A DNA stretch of 64,000 bases, from NCBI GenBank assembly GCA_902566775.1, contig CACFKF010000004.1, positions 1 to 64,000 of the forward strand. The letters are read 5' to 3'. Of the stretch, positions 48,449 through 57,263 are shown piece by piece (the first letter of the stretch is position 1; the number at the start of each line of letters is the position of its first letter). A program made the translations under genes and the position numbers. The DNA is from an uncultured Pelagibacteraceae bacterium (lineage in GTDB: Bacteria > Pseudomonadota > Alphaproteobacteria > Pelagibacterales > Pelagibacteraceae). The notes under the pieces were generated by a model. It did not search any database. It was not told the origin of the DNA and was given only the letters and a program-made list of their open reading frames with translations.

Positions 48449-49099
48449 TTATTTTTTTTTGATTCTTGCAAAACGTTCAAAAAGTATTTTAATTTCGTAT
48501 TGTTTATTGGATGAAAACTCATCTATAGCTTTTTTAACACCTGGCGCATAAGATAAATTGTAATCATCACATAAAACTATTCCATTATTATTAATTACTA
48601 TTTTGCAGTTATTTAAATCGTTTTTTACAGTTTCATAACTATGGCCACCATCAAGAAAAACATAGTCAACATTGCTTAAATCAATATTGGGCAATATTTT
48701 ATTTGAGTCTCCCTTTATAATTTCTATATTTTGTTCAAATTTTTTAAGAAGTTTTCTAACAGAAGTTAGACTATATGGGTTTTCTCTTTTAATGTATCGA
48801 TAATAAAACTGTTTTAACGGATTTTTAAAATTTACATTAGGTATAACTTCATGTTTTGATTTTTCATCATAATTGAATATATCTATTCCAATATACCTAA
48901 AATTGTCTTTATGAATTTTATATAATAATTCGCAAATATTTCTAGCAGTAACTCCTTGAAAAATTCCTATTTCTAAAAAATTTTTGGGACTTGATTTTGA
49001 AATTTCATTCAAAAAAAGATTGCCTATATCTTTTTGCTTTAAACTAGTTTTTCTCCAGTACTTTTTGTAGTTCACTTTTAAGAAAAAGCTTCTGCCCAA
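48449..49099 (-). CDS. class I SAM-dependent methyltransferase
   Basis: Protein of up to 216 residues with a SAM-binding Rossmann fold: FLEIGIFQGVTARNIC (motif I), YIGIDIFNY, and VDYVFLDGGHSYETVKNDL. It resembles the Methyltransf_24 group linked to polysaccharide or small-molecule modification; substrate unknown. The track start is a TTG at 49099 with an AAGG just upstream, overlapping nrdB by 22 bp. A GTG at 49075, 2 bp after the nrdB stop, is an alternative giving 208 residues. Either way it reads on from nrdB. Confidence 0.75.
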   Translation of the reverse strand: MGRSFFLKVNYKKYWRKTSLKQKDIGNLFLNEISKSSPKNFLEIGIFQGVTARNICELLYKIHKDNFRYIGIDIFNYDEKSKHEVIPNVNFKNPLKQFYYRYIKRENPYSLTSVRKLLKKFEQNIEIIKGDSNKILPNIDLSNVDYVFLDGGHSYETVKNDLNNCKIVINNNGIVLCDDYNLSYAPGVKKAIDEFSSNKQYEIKILFERFARIKKK

Positions 49100-50100
49100 G
49101 AACCTTGTGTGGAAGCTTTAGAATATTCTGTTGCTCTGCCTTCAAAAAAATTCATATGTTCGACTGCATTAAGCATTGTATCTAGCCATGTTAATGGATT
49201 TTTATCAATTTTGTAAATTGGTTCCAACCCAAGCTGTATCAGCCTTCTGTTTCCTATCCATCTAATATAATCTTTAATTTCTTGTGCAGTCAAACCTTCA
49301 ATTGGACCTTGTTGAAAAGCTAAATCAATAAATGCATCTTCATGAGAAATTATTGTTCTACACGCTTCATAAATTTCTTTTTTTAATTGTGGAGTCCATA
49401 TTTCAGGCTGTTCTTTAATAAAAGTTTTAAACAACTTAATCATTGAATTGCAATGTAATGTTTCATCTCTAACTGACCAAGTTACTATTTGCCCCATACC
49501 TTTCATTTTATTTTGTCTTGGAAAATTTAACAAAATTGCAAAGCTTGCAAATAACTGCAAACCTTCAGTGAAAGCACTAAAAACAGCTATTGTTTTTGCA
49601 ATATCATGGTGCGATTTTACATCAAAGCCTTGCATATAGTCGTACTTATCTTTCATCTCTTTATATTTCAAAAAAGCTGAATACTCAGTTTCTGGCATTC
49701 CAATTGTATCTAACAAATGTGAATATGCTGCTATATGAACTGTTTCCATTGCTGCAAAAGCTGACATCATCATTAATACTTCTGTTGGTTTAAAAACATT
49801 CATGTAGTGTCTAATATAACAATTACTCACTTCAACATCCGCTTGAGTAAAAAATCTAAATATTTGAGTTAATAAATTTTTTTCTTCAGGCTTAAGATTT
49901 TTTTGCCAGTCTCTTACATCATCTCCTAAAGGAACTTCTTCAGGGAGCCAATGAATTCTTTGTTGAGTTAACCATGCATCATAGCACCATGGATATCTAA
50001 AAGGTTTATAAACAGGATTTCCAATTAACAATCCCATTTTTTTTGGATTATTTAAAATTATTTGAGATTTTTTCAATTTTTCTACTGACATGATAAACAT
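49078..50100 (-). CDS. nrdB: class I ribonucleotide reductase, small (radical) subunit
   Basis: Holds the diiron-tyrosyl radical cofactor for dNDP synthesis. The 340-residue protein shows the iron ligands in a four-helix core: AAMETVHIAAYSHLL, FTEGLQLFASFAIL and RDETLHCNSMIKLF. The C-terminal tail for binding NrdA is present. Two starts are possible, ATG at 50100 (MFIMSVEK) or ATG at 50091 (MSVEKLKK); both overlap the end of nrdA, by 19 or 10 bp. Confidence 0.96.
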   Translation of the reverse strand: MFIMSVEKLKKSQIILNNPKKMGLLIGNPVYKPFRYPWCYDAWLTQQRIHWLPEEVPLGDDVRDWQKNLKPEEKNLLTQIFRFFTQADVEVSNCYIRHYMNVFKPTEVLMMMSAFAAMETVHIAAYSHLLDTIGMPETEYSAFLKYKEMKDKYDYMQGFDVKSHHDIAKTIAVFSAFTEGLQLFASFAILLNFPRQNKMKGMGQIVTWSVRDETLHCNSMIKLFKTFIKEQPEIWTPQLKKEIYEACRTIISHEDAFIDLAFQQGPIEGLTAQEIKDYIRWIGNRRLIQLGLEPIYKIDKNPLTWLDTMLNAVEHMNFFEGRATEYSKASTQGSWAEAFS

Positions 50101-52013
50101 TCTTCATACTCAGGTTCTGAATTTTCCTTATTTTTGTACATATTTAACTCTACATCAGTAGAAGAGCCACTATTTATATTCTCGGCTCTTTGTATAGATT
50201 TTGATCTACAATAATAAAGACTTTTTAGACCCTTTTTCCATGCTTGAAAATGAATTTGATGTAATTCTTTCTTATGAACATCTGCAGGTAAAAATAAATT
50301 TATAGATTGTGCTTGAGATATATAAGGAGTTCTGTCTGCACCAAGTTCTACTATCCATTTTTGGTCTAATTCAAAAGCAGTCTTAAAAACATCTTTTTCT
50401 TCTTTTTTTAAAAAATCTAAATGCATAACCGAACCCTGGTTTGTTGTTATGCTTGACCAAATTTCGTCTGTATTTTTATTATATTTTTCCAATATTTTTT
50501 CTAAATATTTATTTTTTACATTGAATGAACCAGACAAAGTTTTATGCGTATAACTATTAGCCGCAATAGGCTCTACCCCAGGTGAAGTGCCACCACAAAT
50601 AATTGATATCGAAGCTGTAGGAGCAATTGCGGTTTTATTTGAAAATCTCTCTTTTATACCATATTCTTCAGCATCAGGACATGCTCCTCTTTCTTCAGCA
50701 AGTTCTTTTGATGCTACATCAACTTTATTTTGAATATTTTTAAATATTTTATTATTCCAAACTTTGCTCATGACTGACTCGAGAGGAATATTTTTTTTTT
50801 GAAAATAGGAATGCAAACCCATAACTCCTAAACCAACACTTCTTTCTCTCATAGCTGAATAAGTTGCATCGCTGAATTGATCTGGTGCATTATCTATAAA
50901 ATCAGTTAACACATTGTCTAAAAATCTCATTACGTCATTAATGAAATTCTCATCATTTTCCCATTCATCATATTTTTCAATATTTAATGAAGACAAGCAA
51001 CAAACAGCCGTACGGTCTCTTCCGTCTTTATCAACCCCTGTAGGAAGTGTAATTTCGCTGCAAAGGTTTGAGGTTTTGACATTTAATCCAGCAAGTTTAT
51101 GGTGTTGAGGTATTAATCTATTAACTGTATCGATAAAAATCATATAAGGCTCTCCAGTTTCTATCCTTGCTGTTAAAAGTCTAATCCATAAATTTCTTGC
51201 TGAAACTGTTGATTGAACAACTCCATCTTTTGGGCTCTTTAAAGCCCACTGTTCATCCATTTCAACTGCTCTCATGAATGCATCTGATATTAAAACGCCA
51301 TGATGTAAATTTAAAGCTTTTCTATTTGGATCTCCTCCCGTTGGTCTTCTCATTTCAATAAATTCTTCTATTTCGGGATGATCAATCGGAATATAGCATG
51401 CTGCAGAACCTCTTCTCAACGAACCTTGACTGATTGCCATTGTTAAAGAATCCATAACTTTAATAAAAGGAATAATTCCGGATGTCTTTCCTACTCTTCC
51501 AATTTTTTCTCCAATGGATCTTAAGTTTCCCCAATAACTACCTATTCCACCTCCTCTTGCAGCAAGCCAAACATTTTCACTCCAAAGATCTAGTATTCCA
51601 TCTAAACTGTCACTTGCTTCGTTTAAAAAACATGAAATTGGCAAACCTCTTTTAGTGCCACCATTCGACAGAACTGGCGTTGCAGGCATAAACCATAAAT
51701 TGCTTATGTAGTTATAAATTCTTTGTGCATGTAGGTTGTTGTCTGCATAGTAACTTGCCACTCTTGCAAACAAATCTTGGTATGATTCATTGGCGCCCAG
51801 GTATCTATCACTCAAAGTTGCTTTTCCAAAATCAGTAAGATTTGAATCTCTTGACCTATCTATTTTGATTGTTATTCCTTTTTCGTTCTGAAATAGTTCT
51901 GTTTCATTGTTTAATGAAAATAAATCTGGTCTTTTTTCAATAGTATTTTGTGGGCTTTTAGGGTTATATTCGGAGACAGCTTTTCTTATTGCTTGAGATA
52001 GAACTTTATTCAT
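50082..52013 (-). CDS. nrdA: class I ribonucleotide reductase, large (catalytic) subunit
   Basis: Reduces NDPs to dNDPs. At 643 residues it is short. Core parts are ARGGGIGSYWGNLRSIGE, SNLCSEITLPTG with an active-site cysteine, and APTASISIICGGTSPGVEP; the redox tail ends EECLSCQ. The N-terminus runs quickly into the catalytic fold, leaving no room for a full ATP-cone, so the overall activity switch by dATP seems absent. The ATG is preceded by a good AAAGGGAGT ribosome site and by a candidate promoter and operator. Confidence 0.96.
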   Translation of the reverse strand: MNKVLSQAIRKAVSEYNPKSPQNTIEKRPDLFSLNNETELFQNEKGITIKIDRSRDSNLTDFGKATLSDRYLGANESYQDLFARVASYYADNNLHAQRIYNYISNLWFMPATPVLSNGGTKRGLPISCFLNEASDSLDGILDLWSENVWLAARGGGIGSYWGNLRSIGEKIGRVGKTSGIIPFIKVMDSLTMAISQGSLRRGSAACYIPIDHPEIEEFIEMRRPTGGDPNRKALNLHHGVLISDAFMRAVEMDEQWALKSPKDGVVQSTVSARNLWIRLLTARIETGEPYMIFIDTVNRLIPQHHKLAGLNVKTSNLCSEITLPTGVDKDGRDRTAVCCLSSLNIEKYDEWENDENFINDVMRFLDNVLTDFIDNAPDQFSDATYSAMRERSVGLGVMGLHSYFQKKNIPLESVMSKVWNNKIFKNIQNKVDVASKELAEERGACPDAEEYGIKERFSNKTAIAPTASISIICGGTSPGVEPIAANSYTHKTLSGSFNVKNKYLEKILEKYNKNTDEIWSSITTNQGSVMHLDFLKKEEKDVFKTAFELDQKWIVELGADRTPYISQAQSINLFLPADVHKKELHQIHFQAWKKGLKSLYYCRSKSIQRAENINSGSSTDVELNMYKNKENSEPEYEECLSCQ

Positions 52014-52040
52014 ACTCCCTTTATACGTTTTTATTAAAAA

Positions 52041-52055
52041 ACAACTATATGTTGT
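52041..52055. promoter_or_regulatory. NrdR-like operator upstream of nrdA
   Basis: ACAACTATATGTTGT is a near-perfect palindrome, 28 bp upstream of the nrdA start and just downstream of the candidate promoter. It resembles the NrdR box pattern (ACA, an A/T-only core with ATAT, TGT). A second, weaker symmetric element (TAGTGTTAATTATACTA, 52063-52079) overlaps the candidate -10 box; centres are 23 bp apart. No nrdR gene is seen in the window, so the regulator is inferred. Confidence 0.45.
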
Positions 52056-52069
52056 GTGTAATAGTGTTA

Positions 52070-52096
52070 ATTATACTAGATAATCAATTAAATCAA
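52070..52096 (-). promoter_or_regulatory. candidate promoter of the nrdAB transcript
   Basis: On the minus strand TATAAT (52070-52075) is preceded 15 bp upstream by TTGATT (52091-52096). The -10 box is a perfect consensus; the spacer is slightly short. Transcription would start near 52063, placing the palindrome at about +8 to +22, a good place for a repressor. Confidence 0.45.
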
Positions 52097-52179
52097 CAGA
52101 ACATTTATAGAACATTAAAAAAATTAATCAATCAAAAAATTAACTAAATAAATAGATAAAAAACTATAAAAACAAACAA

Positions 52180-53634
52180 ATGTCGACCAATATAAAAATA
52201 AATTCTAATGGCTTTAGAGAATATGACGCTAGGTGGTTGTATAAAAAGGATATCAATTTACTAGGTTTGGAAAATCTAGGTAAAGGATTAGGAACTCAAA
52301 TAATAAAAAAAACAAAAAAGAAAAATCCAAGAGTTATTGTTGGGCACGATTATAGATCTTATAGTGAAGAAATAAAATCTGCTCTAAAAAAAGGATTAAT
52401 TTCTACAGGATGCAATATTGAAGATATAGGATTGTCTTTATCTCCTACTGTTTATTTTGCTCAATTTAATTTGAATGCTGATGCTGTTGCTATGGTTACA
52501 GCTAGTCACAATGAAAATGGTTGGACTGGAGTTAAAATGGGTATTGAAAAAGGTTTAACATATGCTCCTGAGGAAATGGAAGAATTAAAAGATATAACTC
52601 TAAATCAAAAATTTTCTGAAGGAAAAGGAAGCGAAAAACAGATTGATGGATTTCAACAAATATATAAAAATGATTTAATCAAAAAGAATAAAATTAAAAA
52701 AAAAATCAAAGCTGTAGTTGCTTGCGGAAATGGTACAGCTGGGATATTTGCCCCCGATATACTAAGAAGTATTGGTTGTGAAATAATAGAATTAGACTGT
52801 AATTTAGATTACACTTTTCCAAAATACAATCCAAATCCTGAAGATTTAAAAATGCTTCATGCTATTAGTAAAGCTGTGAAAGATAATAATGCTGATATAG
52901 GTTTTGGATTTGATGGAGATGGAGATCGTGTTGGAGTAATCGATAACAAAGGAAATGAAATATTCTCAGATAAAATTGGATTATTAATAGCAAGAAATTT
53001 ATCCTCTAAATACAATAATTGTAAATTTGTTGTCGATGTAAAATCAACTGGCCTTTATGCAAAAGATAAAATTCTTTTGAAAAACAATTGCGAAACAATA
53101 TACTGGAAAACAGGCCATTCACATATTAAAAGAAAAGTTAATAAAGAAAAAGCATTGGCAGGATTTGAGAAAAGTGGTCATTTCTTCTTTAATCAACCAT
53201 TAGGTTATGGTTATGACGATGGAATTAATTCAGCAATTCAAGTTTGCCATTTATTAAATAATGAAGATAAAAGTTTAAATGAAATTGTTAATGAATTGCC
53301 TATTACCTATCAAACTCCTACTATGGCCCCTTTTTGTAAAGATGAAGAAAAGTATCAATTGGTTGAAGATCTAGTTAAGAAAATTAATAAATTTAAAGAA
53401 GAAAAAATAAAAATAGATGATCAAACAATTGCTGAAGTACTTACTGTAAATGGAGTTAGATTTTCTTTTGAGGATGGATCATGGGGTTTAATTAGAGCTT
53501 CATCAAACAAACCTTCATTGGTTGTGGTTACAGAAAGCCCTACTTCAGACAGCAGAAAGAAAAAAATATTTTATTTTATTGATGATTTGCTTCAGAAAAC
53601 TGGAAAAATTGGTGAGTACGATCAAAAAATTTAA
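52180..53634 (+). CDS. manB: phosphomannomutase/phosphoglucomutase
   Basis: Alpha-D-phosphohexomutase interconverting 1- and 6-phosphosugars, feeding surface polysaccharides. The 484-residue protein has the four family sites: phosphoserine loop VTASHNENGWTGVKMG, metal site FGFDGDGDRVGV, sugar-specificity loop GFEKSGHFFF and phosphate-binding RASSNKPSLVV. The specificity loop fits the PMM/PGM branch more than GlmM. It converges on the TauE/SafE gene, whose stop it overlaps by 4 bp. Confidence 0.9.
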   Translation: MSTNIKINSNGFREYDARWLYKKDINLLGLENLGKGLGTQIIKKTKKKNPRVIVGHDYRSYSEEIKSALKKGLISTGCNIEDIGLSLSPTVYFAQFNLNADAVAMVTASHNENGWTGVKMGIEKGLTYAPEEMEELKDITLNQKFSEGKGSEKQIDGFQQIYKNDLIKKNKIKKKIKAVVACGNGTAGIFAPDILRSIGCEIIELDCNLDYTFPKYNPNPEDLKMLHAISKAVKDNNADIGFGFDGDGDRVGVIDNKGNEIFSDKIGLLIARNLSSKYNNCKFVVDVKSTGLYAKDKILLKNNCETIYWKTGHSHIKRKVNKEKALAGFEKSGHFFFNQPLGYGYDDGINSAIQVCHLLNNEDKSLNEIVNELPITYQTPTMAPFCKDEEKYQLVEDLVKKINKFKEEKIKIDDQTIAEVLTVNGVRFSFEDGSWGLIRASSNKPSLVVVTESPTSDSRKKKIFYFIDDLLQKTGKIGEYDQKI

Positions 53635-54461
53635 AAATTAAAATAATTATATAAGAATTTTGTAGCTACTATTAATAAAAAAAATCCAAATAGTCTATTA
53701 ACTATATTTTTATCAATTTTATGCATCATGTTTGCTCCTATCTTAGCCATAAAGGTTGTTATTGGCACAATAATTAAAAACGCAGGTATGTTTATAAACC
53801 CAATGCTTAAAGGTAAATTTGCGTTTAAATAAGTGCCAGAAATAAAAAAACCTAAAGCTCCAGATAAAGCAATTAAAAAACCAATAGCAGCTGCGGTTCC
53901 TATCGCATTATTTATTGAAAAACCTAGGTGTTTTAGTACTGGAACATTCATTATTGCTCCACCAATACCCATAAGTGAAGAAACGAAACCAGAAAGAAGA
54001 CCTAAAATTATTTTTGAAAACAATGTAAATTTTTTTTTTATTTCTTTTTTTTCTTTTATAAAAAAAATATTTAATGCAAAAAAGTAAAGGGCAATACTGA
54101 AAAATAGTACTAGTAATTTAGTATGTAAATTTGCCGAAATTACAGTTCCTATGGCCACACCTATTACAACAAAAAAACCATAGCTTCTTACTATAGAAAA
54201 ATCTACTGCTCCATGTTTGTAATGTGTAAAAACTGACATAACCGCTGTTGGTACTATTATTGAAAATGAAGTACCAATTGCTAGATGCATAATAAAAGAA
54301 GACTCAATATTTAATGCTTGAAAAATATAATAAAACATTGGAACTGTAATTATTCCACCGCCTATTCCAAAAAAACCAGCTAGGAATCCAGCTACTAGTG
54401 CTGTTGATATCATTAACAATATAAAGAAAAAATATTCACTTGAAACTATTGAGCTAATCAA
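53631..54461 (-). CDS. TauE/SafE-family membrane permease
   Basis: Integral membrane protein of 276 residues with about eight hydrophobic segments in two similar halves. The halves begin AGFLAGFFGIGGGIITVPMF and GLLSGFVSSLMGIGGAIMNVP; the repeated GxGGxIxxxP is the family hallmark. Members export or import sulfite, sulfoacetate, taurine-derived or other small anions; substrate here is unknown. Its start overlaps the end of dusA by 8 bp, which links it to dusA transcription but suggests no function. Confidence 0.88.
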   Translation of the reverse strand: MISSIVSSEYFFFILLMISTALVAGFLAGFFGIGGGIITVPMFYYIFQALNIESSFIMHLAIGTSFSIIVPTAVMSVFTHYKHGAVDFSIVRSYGFFVVIGVAIGTVISANLHTKLLVLFFSIALYFFALNIFFIKEKKEIKKKFTLFSKIILGLLSGFVSSLMGIGGAIMNVPVLKHLGFSINNAIGTAAAIGFLIALSGALGFFISGTYLNANLPLSIGFINIPAFLIIVPITTFMAKIGANMMHKIDKNIVNRLFGFFLLIVATKFLYNYFNF

Positions 54462-55446
54462 TTTGACCTTCTAAATGTGCTTGGGGAGCCAATTTAACTT
54501 TATCCATTATATGGTCTATTTTTTTTACATCCGCGTCTCTAACACACATATTTTTACTCAAATATCTTTTCCAAAAATTAGAACCAGTTTGTCCATGAAA
54601 AAGTCCAATCGTATGTCTCATAATTTGATTTAATCTAGTACCTTTTTTAATTTCATTTTTTACATATGGAATTAGATTTTCAATTATTTCTTGTCTAGAA
54701 GAAATTTTATCATTATCAAATATTTCTTTTTCAATATCTGCCAAAATATAAGGAGAGTGATATACCGTTCTACCGAGCATAACTCCATCTACCTTGTTTA
54801 AATGATTTTTAATTTGATCTGTTGAAGAAATTCCACCGTTAATGATAATTTCTAAATCTTTAAAGTCTTTTTTAAGTTTATATACCATTTCATATTTTAA
54901 CGGAGGAATGTTTAAATTTTGTTTTGGAGTAAATTTACCAAGCATTGCTTTTCTTGAATGAATAATAAAAGTTTTAACTCCAGTAGATTTTAAAGTTTTA
55001 ATAAAATTAAATAAACTTTCATAATCTTCTACATCATCATAACCAATTCTAGTTTTAACAGTAACAGGTAACTTAGTTTTAGCACACATTTCACTTAAAC
55101 ATTCAGCAACTAAAATTGGTTCTTTAATTAAACAAGCACCAAATTTATTTTTTTGAACTTTTTTGCTTGGGCAACCTAAGTTTAAATTAATTTCGTCATA
55201 ACCAAAATCTTCTCCAATTCTTGATGCATTAGCTAGCAATTTAGGAGATGAACCTCCTAATTGAAGAGCTACTGGTTTTTCTCTTATATTAAAAGATAGT
55301 AATTTTTTTTTATCTCCTCTGTCTATTGCTTCAGAAACAATCATTTCCGTATAAAGCAAAACATTCTTACTTATTAATCTTAAAAAAAAGCGCTCGTGCC
55401 GATCCGTACAGTCCATCATCGGTGCAACGCAAACTTTCCTATCCAT
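54454..55446 (-). CDS. dusA: tRNA-dihydrouridine synthase, DusA type
   Basis: FMN-dependent enzyme that reduces uridines in the tRNA D-loop. The protein of 330 residues begins VCVAPMMDCTDRHERFFLRL, typical of DusA. The catalytic cysteine lies in NLNLGCPSKKVQKNKFGACL, and the FMN/tRNA segments INGGISSTDQI and GVMLGRTVYHSPYILADI follow. It starts 22 bp after rpoZ on the same strand. Confidence 0.94.
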   Translation of the reverse strand: MDRKVCVAPMMDCTDRHERFFLRLISKNVLLYTEMIVSEAIDRGDKKKLLSFNIREKPVALQLGGSSPKLLANASRIGEDFGYDEINLNLGCPSKKVQKNKFGACLIKEPILVAECLSEMCAKTKLPVTVKTRIGYDDVEDYESLFNFIKTLKSTGVKTFIIHSRKAMLGKFTPKQNLNIPPLKYEMVYKLKKDFKDLEIIINGGISSTDQIKNHLNKVDGVMLGRTVYHSPYILADIEKEIFDNDKISSRQEIIENLIPYVKNEIKKGTRLNQIMRHTIGLFHGQTGSNFWKRYLSKNMCVRDADVKKIDHIMDKVKLAPQAHLEGQID

Positions 55447-55468
55447 GGTGAGATTTTATAATATATTT

Positions 55469-55996
55469 TTAGCTATTTGTAGCTTCAGTATCTTCTTTGT
55501 TATCAGTGTTTTCTTGAGCTTCTTCTTCTTTTAAATTTTCTAGCGAAAGATCATTATTTTCTGATTCTTCAGGATTGTCTTGTGTTTTCTGCTCAGCAGT
55601 TCCTTTTAATTCTTCTAGATCTTCTTTTGAAACTTGAATTTTTTCAGGAATTTTTCTAGCTCTTTTAGATGGTAGTATCGGAGTTCCGCTTTTTGATATT
55701 TCTCCTTTATATAAGTTTTCAAAATCATCTCCTACATCTTCATCTTCTTCTGAAGTATCATCAACTTGTTCAACATGCTTTCTTAACTTATAAACAGCGC
55801 TTTCCTCTAAATCAGGAACTTTTACATTTTCAATAGCAATTTCTCTAAGAGCAATTACTGTATTTTTATCATCATCTCTATCGATGGTTGGTTCAATTCC
55901 AGAATTTAGCTGTGTTGCTCTTTCTTTTGCTACTAAAACTAATTCGTAAGGACTTTCTACTTTATCTATACAATCTTCTACTGTTACTCTTGCCAT
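55469..55996 (-). CDS. rpoZ: RNA polymerase omega subunit with long acidic C-terminal tail
   Basis: Omega helps beta' fold and joins the core enzyme. The first 80 residues are a normal omega ([37 protein letters not shown]). The protein runs to 175 residues, against about 90-130 in most bacteria. The extra part is rich in Glu, Asp, Asn and Gln ([15 protein letters not shown], and a tail ending KEDTEATNS), probably disordered. There is no frameshift, so the tail is a true part of the ORF. Its function is unknown. Confidence 0.93.
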   Translation of the reverse strand: MARVTVEDCIDKVESPYELVLVAKERATQLNSGIEPTIDRDDDKNTVIALREIAIENVKVPDLEESAVYKLRKHVEQVDDTSEEDEDVGDDFENLYKGEISKSGTPILPSKRARKIPEKIQVSKEDLEELKGTAEQKTQDNPEESENNDLSLENLKEEEAQENTDNKEDTEATNS

Positions 55997-56027
55997 GCGG
56001 GTTGTTTATATTGAGCCTTATTAAAAA

Positions 56028-57260
56028 TCAAGTTTTATTTTGTAATACAGGTTTGTAGTGTCTTTGAAAAATGAGAACTATGACTATCGAAATTGCTATA
56101 TAAATTGAACAAAAAATAGCAATATTTTCTATTGAATATCCTAAATCAATTAATATTCCAAAAACTGCAGTAGCTAAAGCTGTAGAAAAAACCATAAAAG
56201 AACCCGTTAGAGCTTTAATGGATCCCAAATGATTTAAACCATAAATTTCAGCCCAGAATGAAATCATTAAAACGTTTGTTAAACCATTTGAAATACCCAT
56301 AAGTCCCATAAAAACAAAAACTGTATAAGGATGATCAAATATTGCTAATACAATTAAACTAAATAATAAAGGAACATTTAAATATGGAAAAACTTTTCTA
56401 CTGGTAAATTTATCAACCAAAAAACCAGAAAAAAATAAAGTTACTACAGTAAGTATTGAATAAACCATAAATGATTGTGCCATAGAAAATTTTCCCCAAT
56501 CTTTAGATTCAATAATGAATGTTTGATTAATAACTATACCAGTAATTATAAATGAAGATGCAAGCATAGCTGGCAAAATAGAATAAAATTTAAAATCTCT
56601 TAGTACCTCTTTTCTTGTCCAGCTTTTGATCGAGTCGATAACTTTGTTGTCATTTTTTCCATTTTTATTTTCTCTTGAAAATATGCTTATCTCTTTGACT
56701 GTAAGATATGTAAAGATTGGTAATAACAATATAATTAAAATTGAAAATCCTAGCCATAAATCTCTCCAGTATATAAATGTCAGAAGATAAACTACAATTA
56801 TTGGTAGTAAAAATTCTCCAAAAGACATCCCTACCCAAATGTAACTTAATGCTTTGCCTCTGTTTTGATTAAAAAATCTACTAGTCGCAACTGATGCAGT
56901 GTGAGCCATTAATCCTTGGCCTGATAATCTTAAAAAAAATATACCCATAGCCAAAAAAATTATTCCATTAACAAATGAAAAAAAAAGTGATGCAAGGCTT
57001 AAAAAAATAACAACTAGTAAAGAATAATTAACTAACTTTAAATCATCAATTTTCTTTCCCACCCATATTAACGCTAAACTGCTACATAAAGTAGCTATTC
57101 CATAAATAGATCCAAATTCTGCGTTAGTAATATTTAATTCTTCCCTAATATCAGAATTAAATAAACCAATAAAAAAGCTCTGCCCTATGCTGGAAAAAAA
57201 AGTAAAAACAAAACCAAAAATTATTATTTTGAAATTAGATCTAACTATATCTATAATCAT
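56028..57260 (-). CDS. MFS transporter
   Basis: Major facilitator protein of 410 residues with about twelve hydrophobic helices. The N-terminal segment GFVFTFFSSIGQSFFIGLFN and the loop after helix 2 (WVGKKIDDLKLVNYS), with a second in the other half (GFLVDKFTSRKV), match the family. Substrate cannot be read. Its ATG lies only 3 bp from the ATG of the divergent dehydrogenase gene, so each promoter must lie inside the other gene or the messages are leaderless. Confidence 0.85.
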   Translation of the reverse strand: MIIDIVRSNFKIIIFGFVFTFFSSIGQSFFIGLFNSDIREELNITNAEFGSIYGIATLCSSLALIWVGKKIDDLKLVNYSLLVVIFLSLASLFFSFVNGIIFLAMGIFFLRLSGQGLMAHTASVATSRFFNQNRGKALSYIWVGMSFGEFLLPIIVVYLLTFIYWRDLWLGFSILIILLLPIFTYLTVKEISIFSRENKNGKNDNKVIDSIKSWTRKEVLRDFKFYSILPAMLASSFIITGIVINQTFIIESKDWGKFSMAQSFMVYSILTVVTLFFSGFLVDKFTSRKVFPYLNVPLLFSLIVLAIFDHPYTVFVFMGLMGISNGLTNVLMISFWAEIYGLNHLGSIKALTGSFMVFSTALATAVFGILIDLGYSIENIAIFCSIYIAISIVIVLIFQRHYKPVLQNKT

Positions 57261-57263
57261 TAT

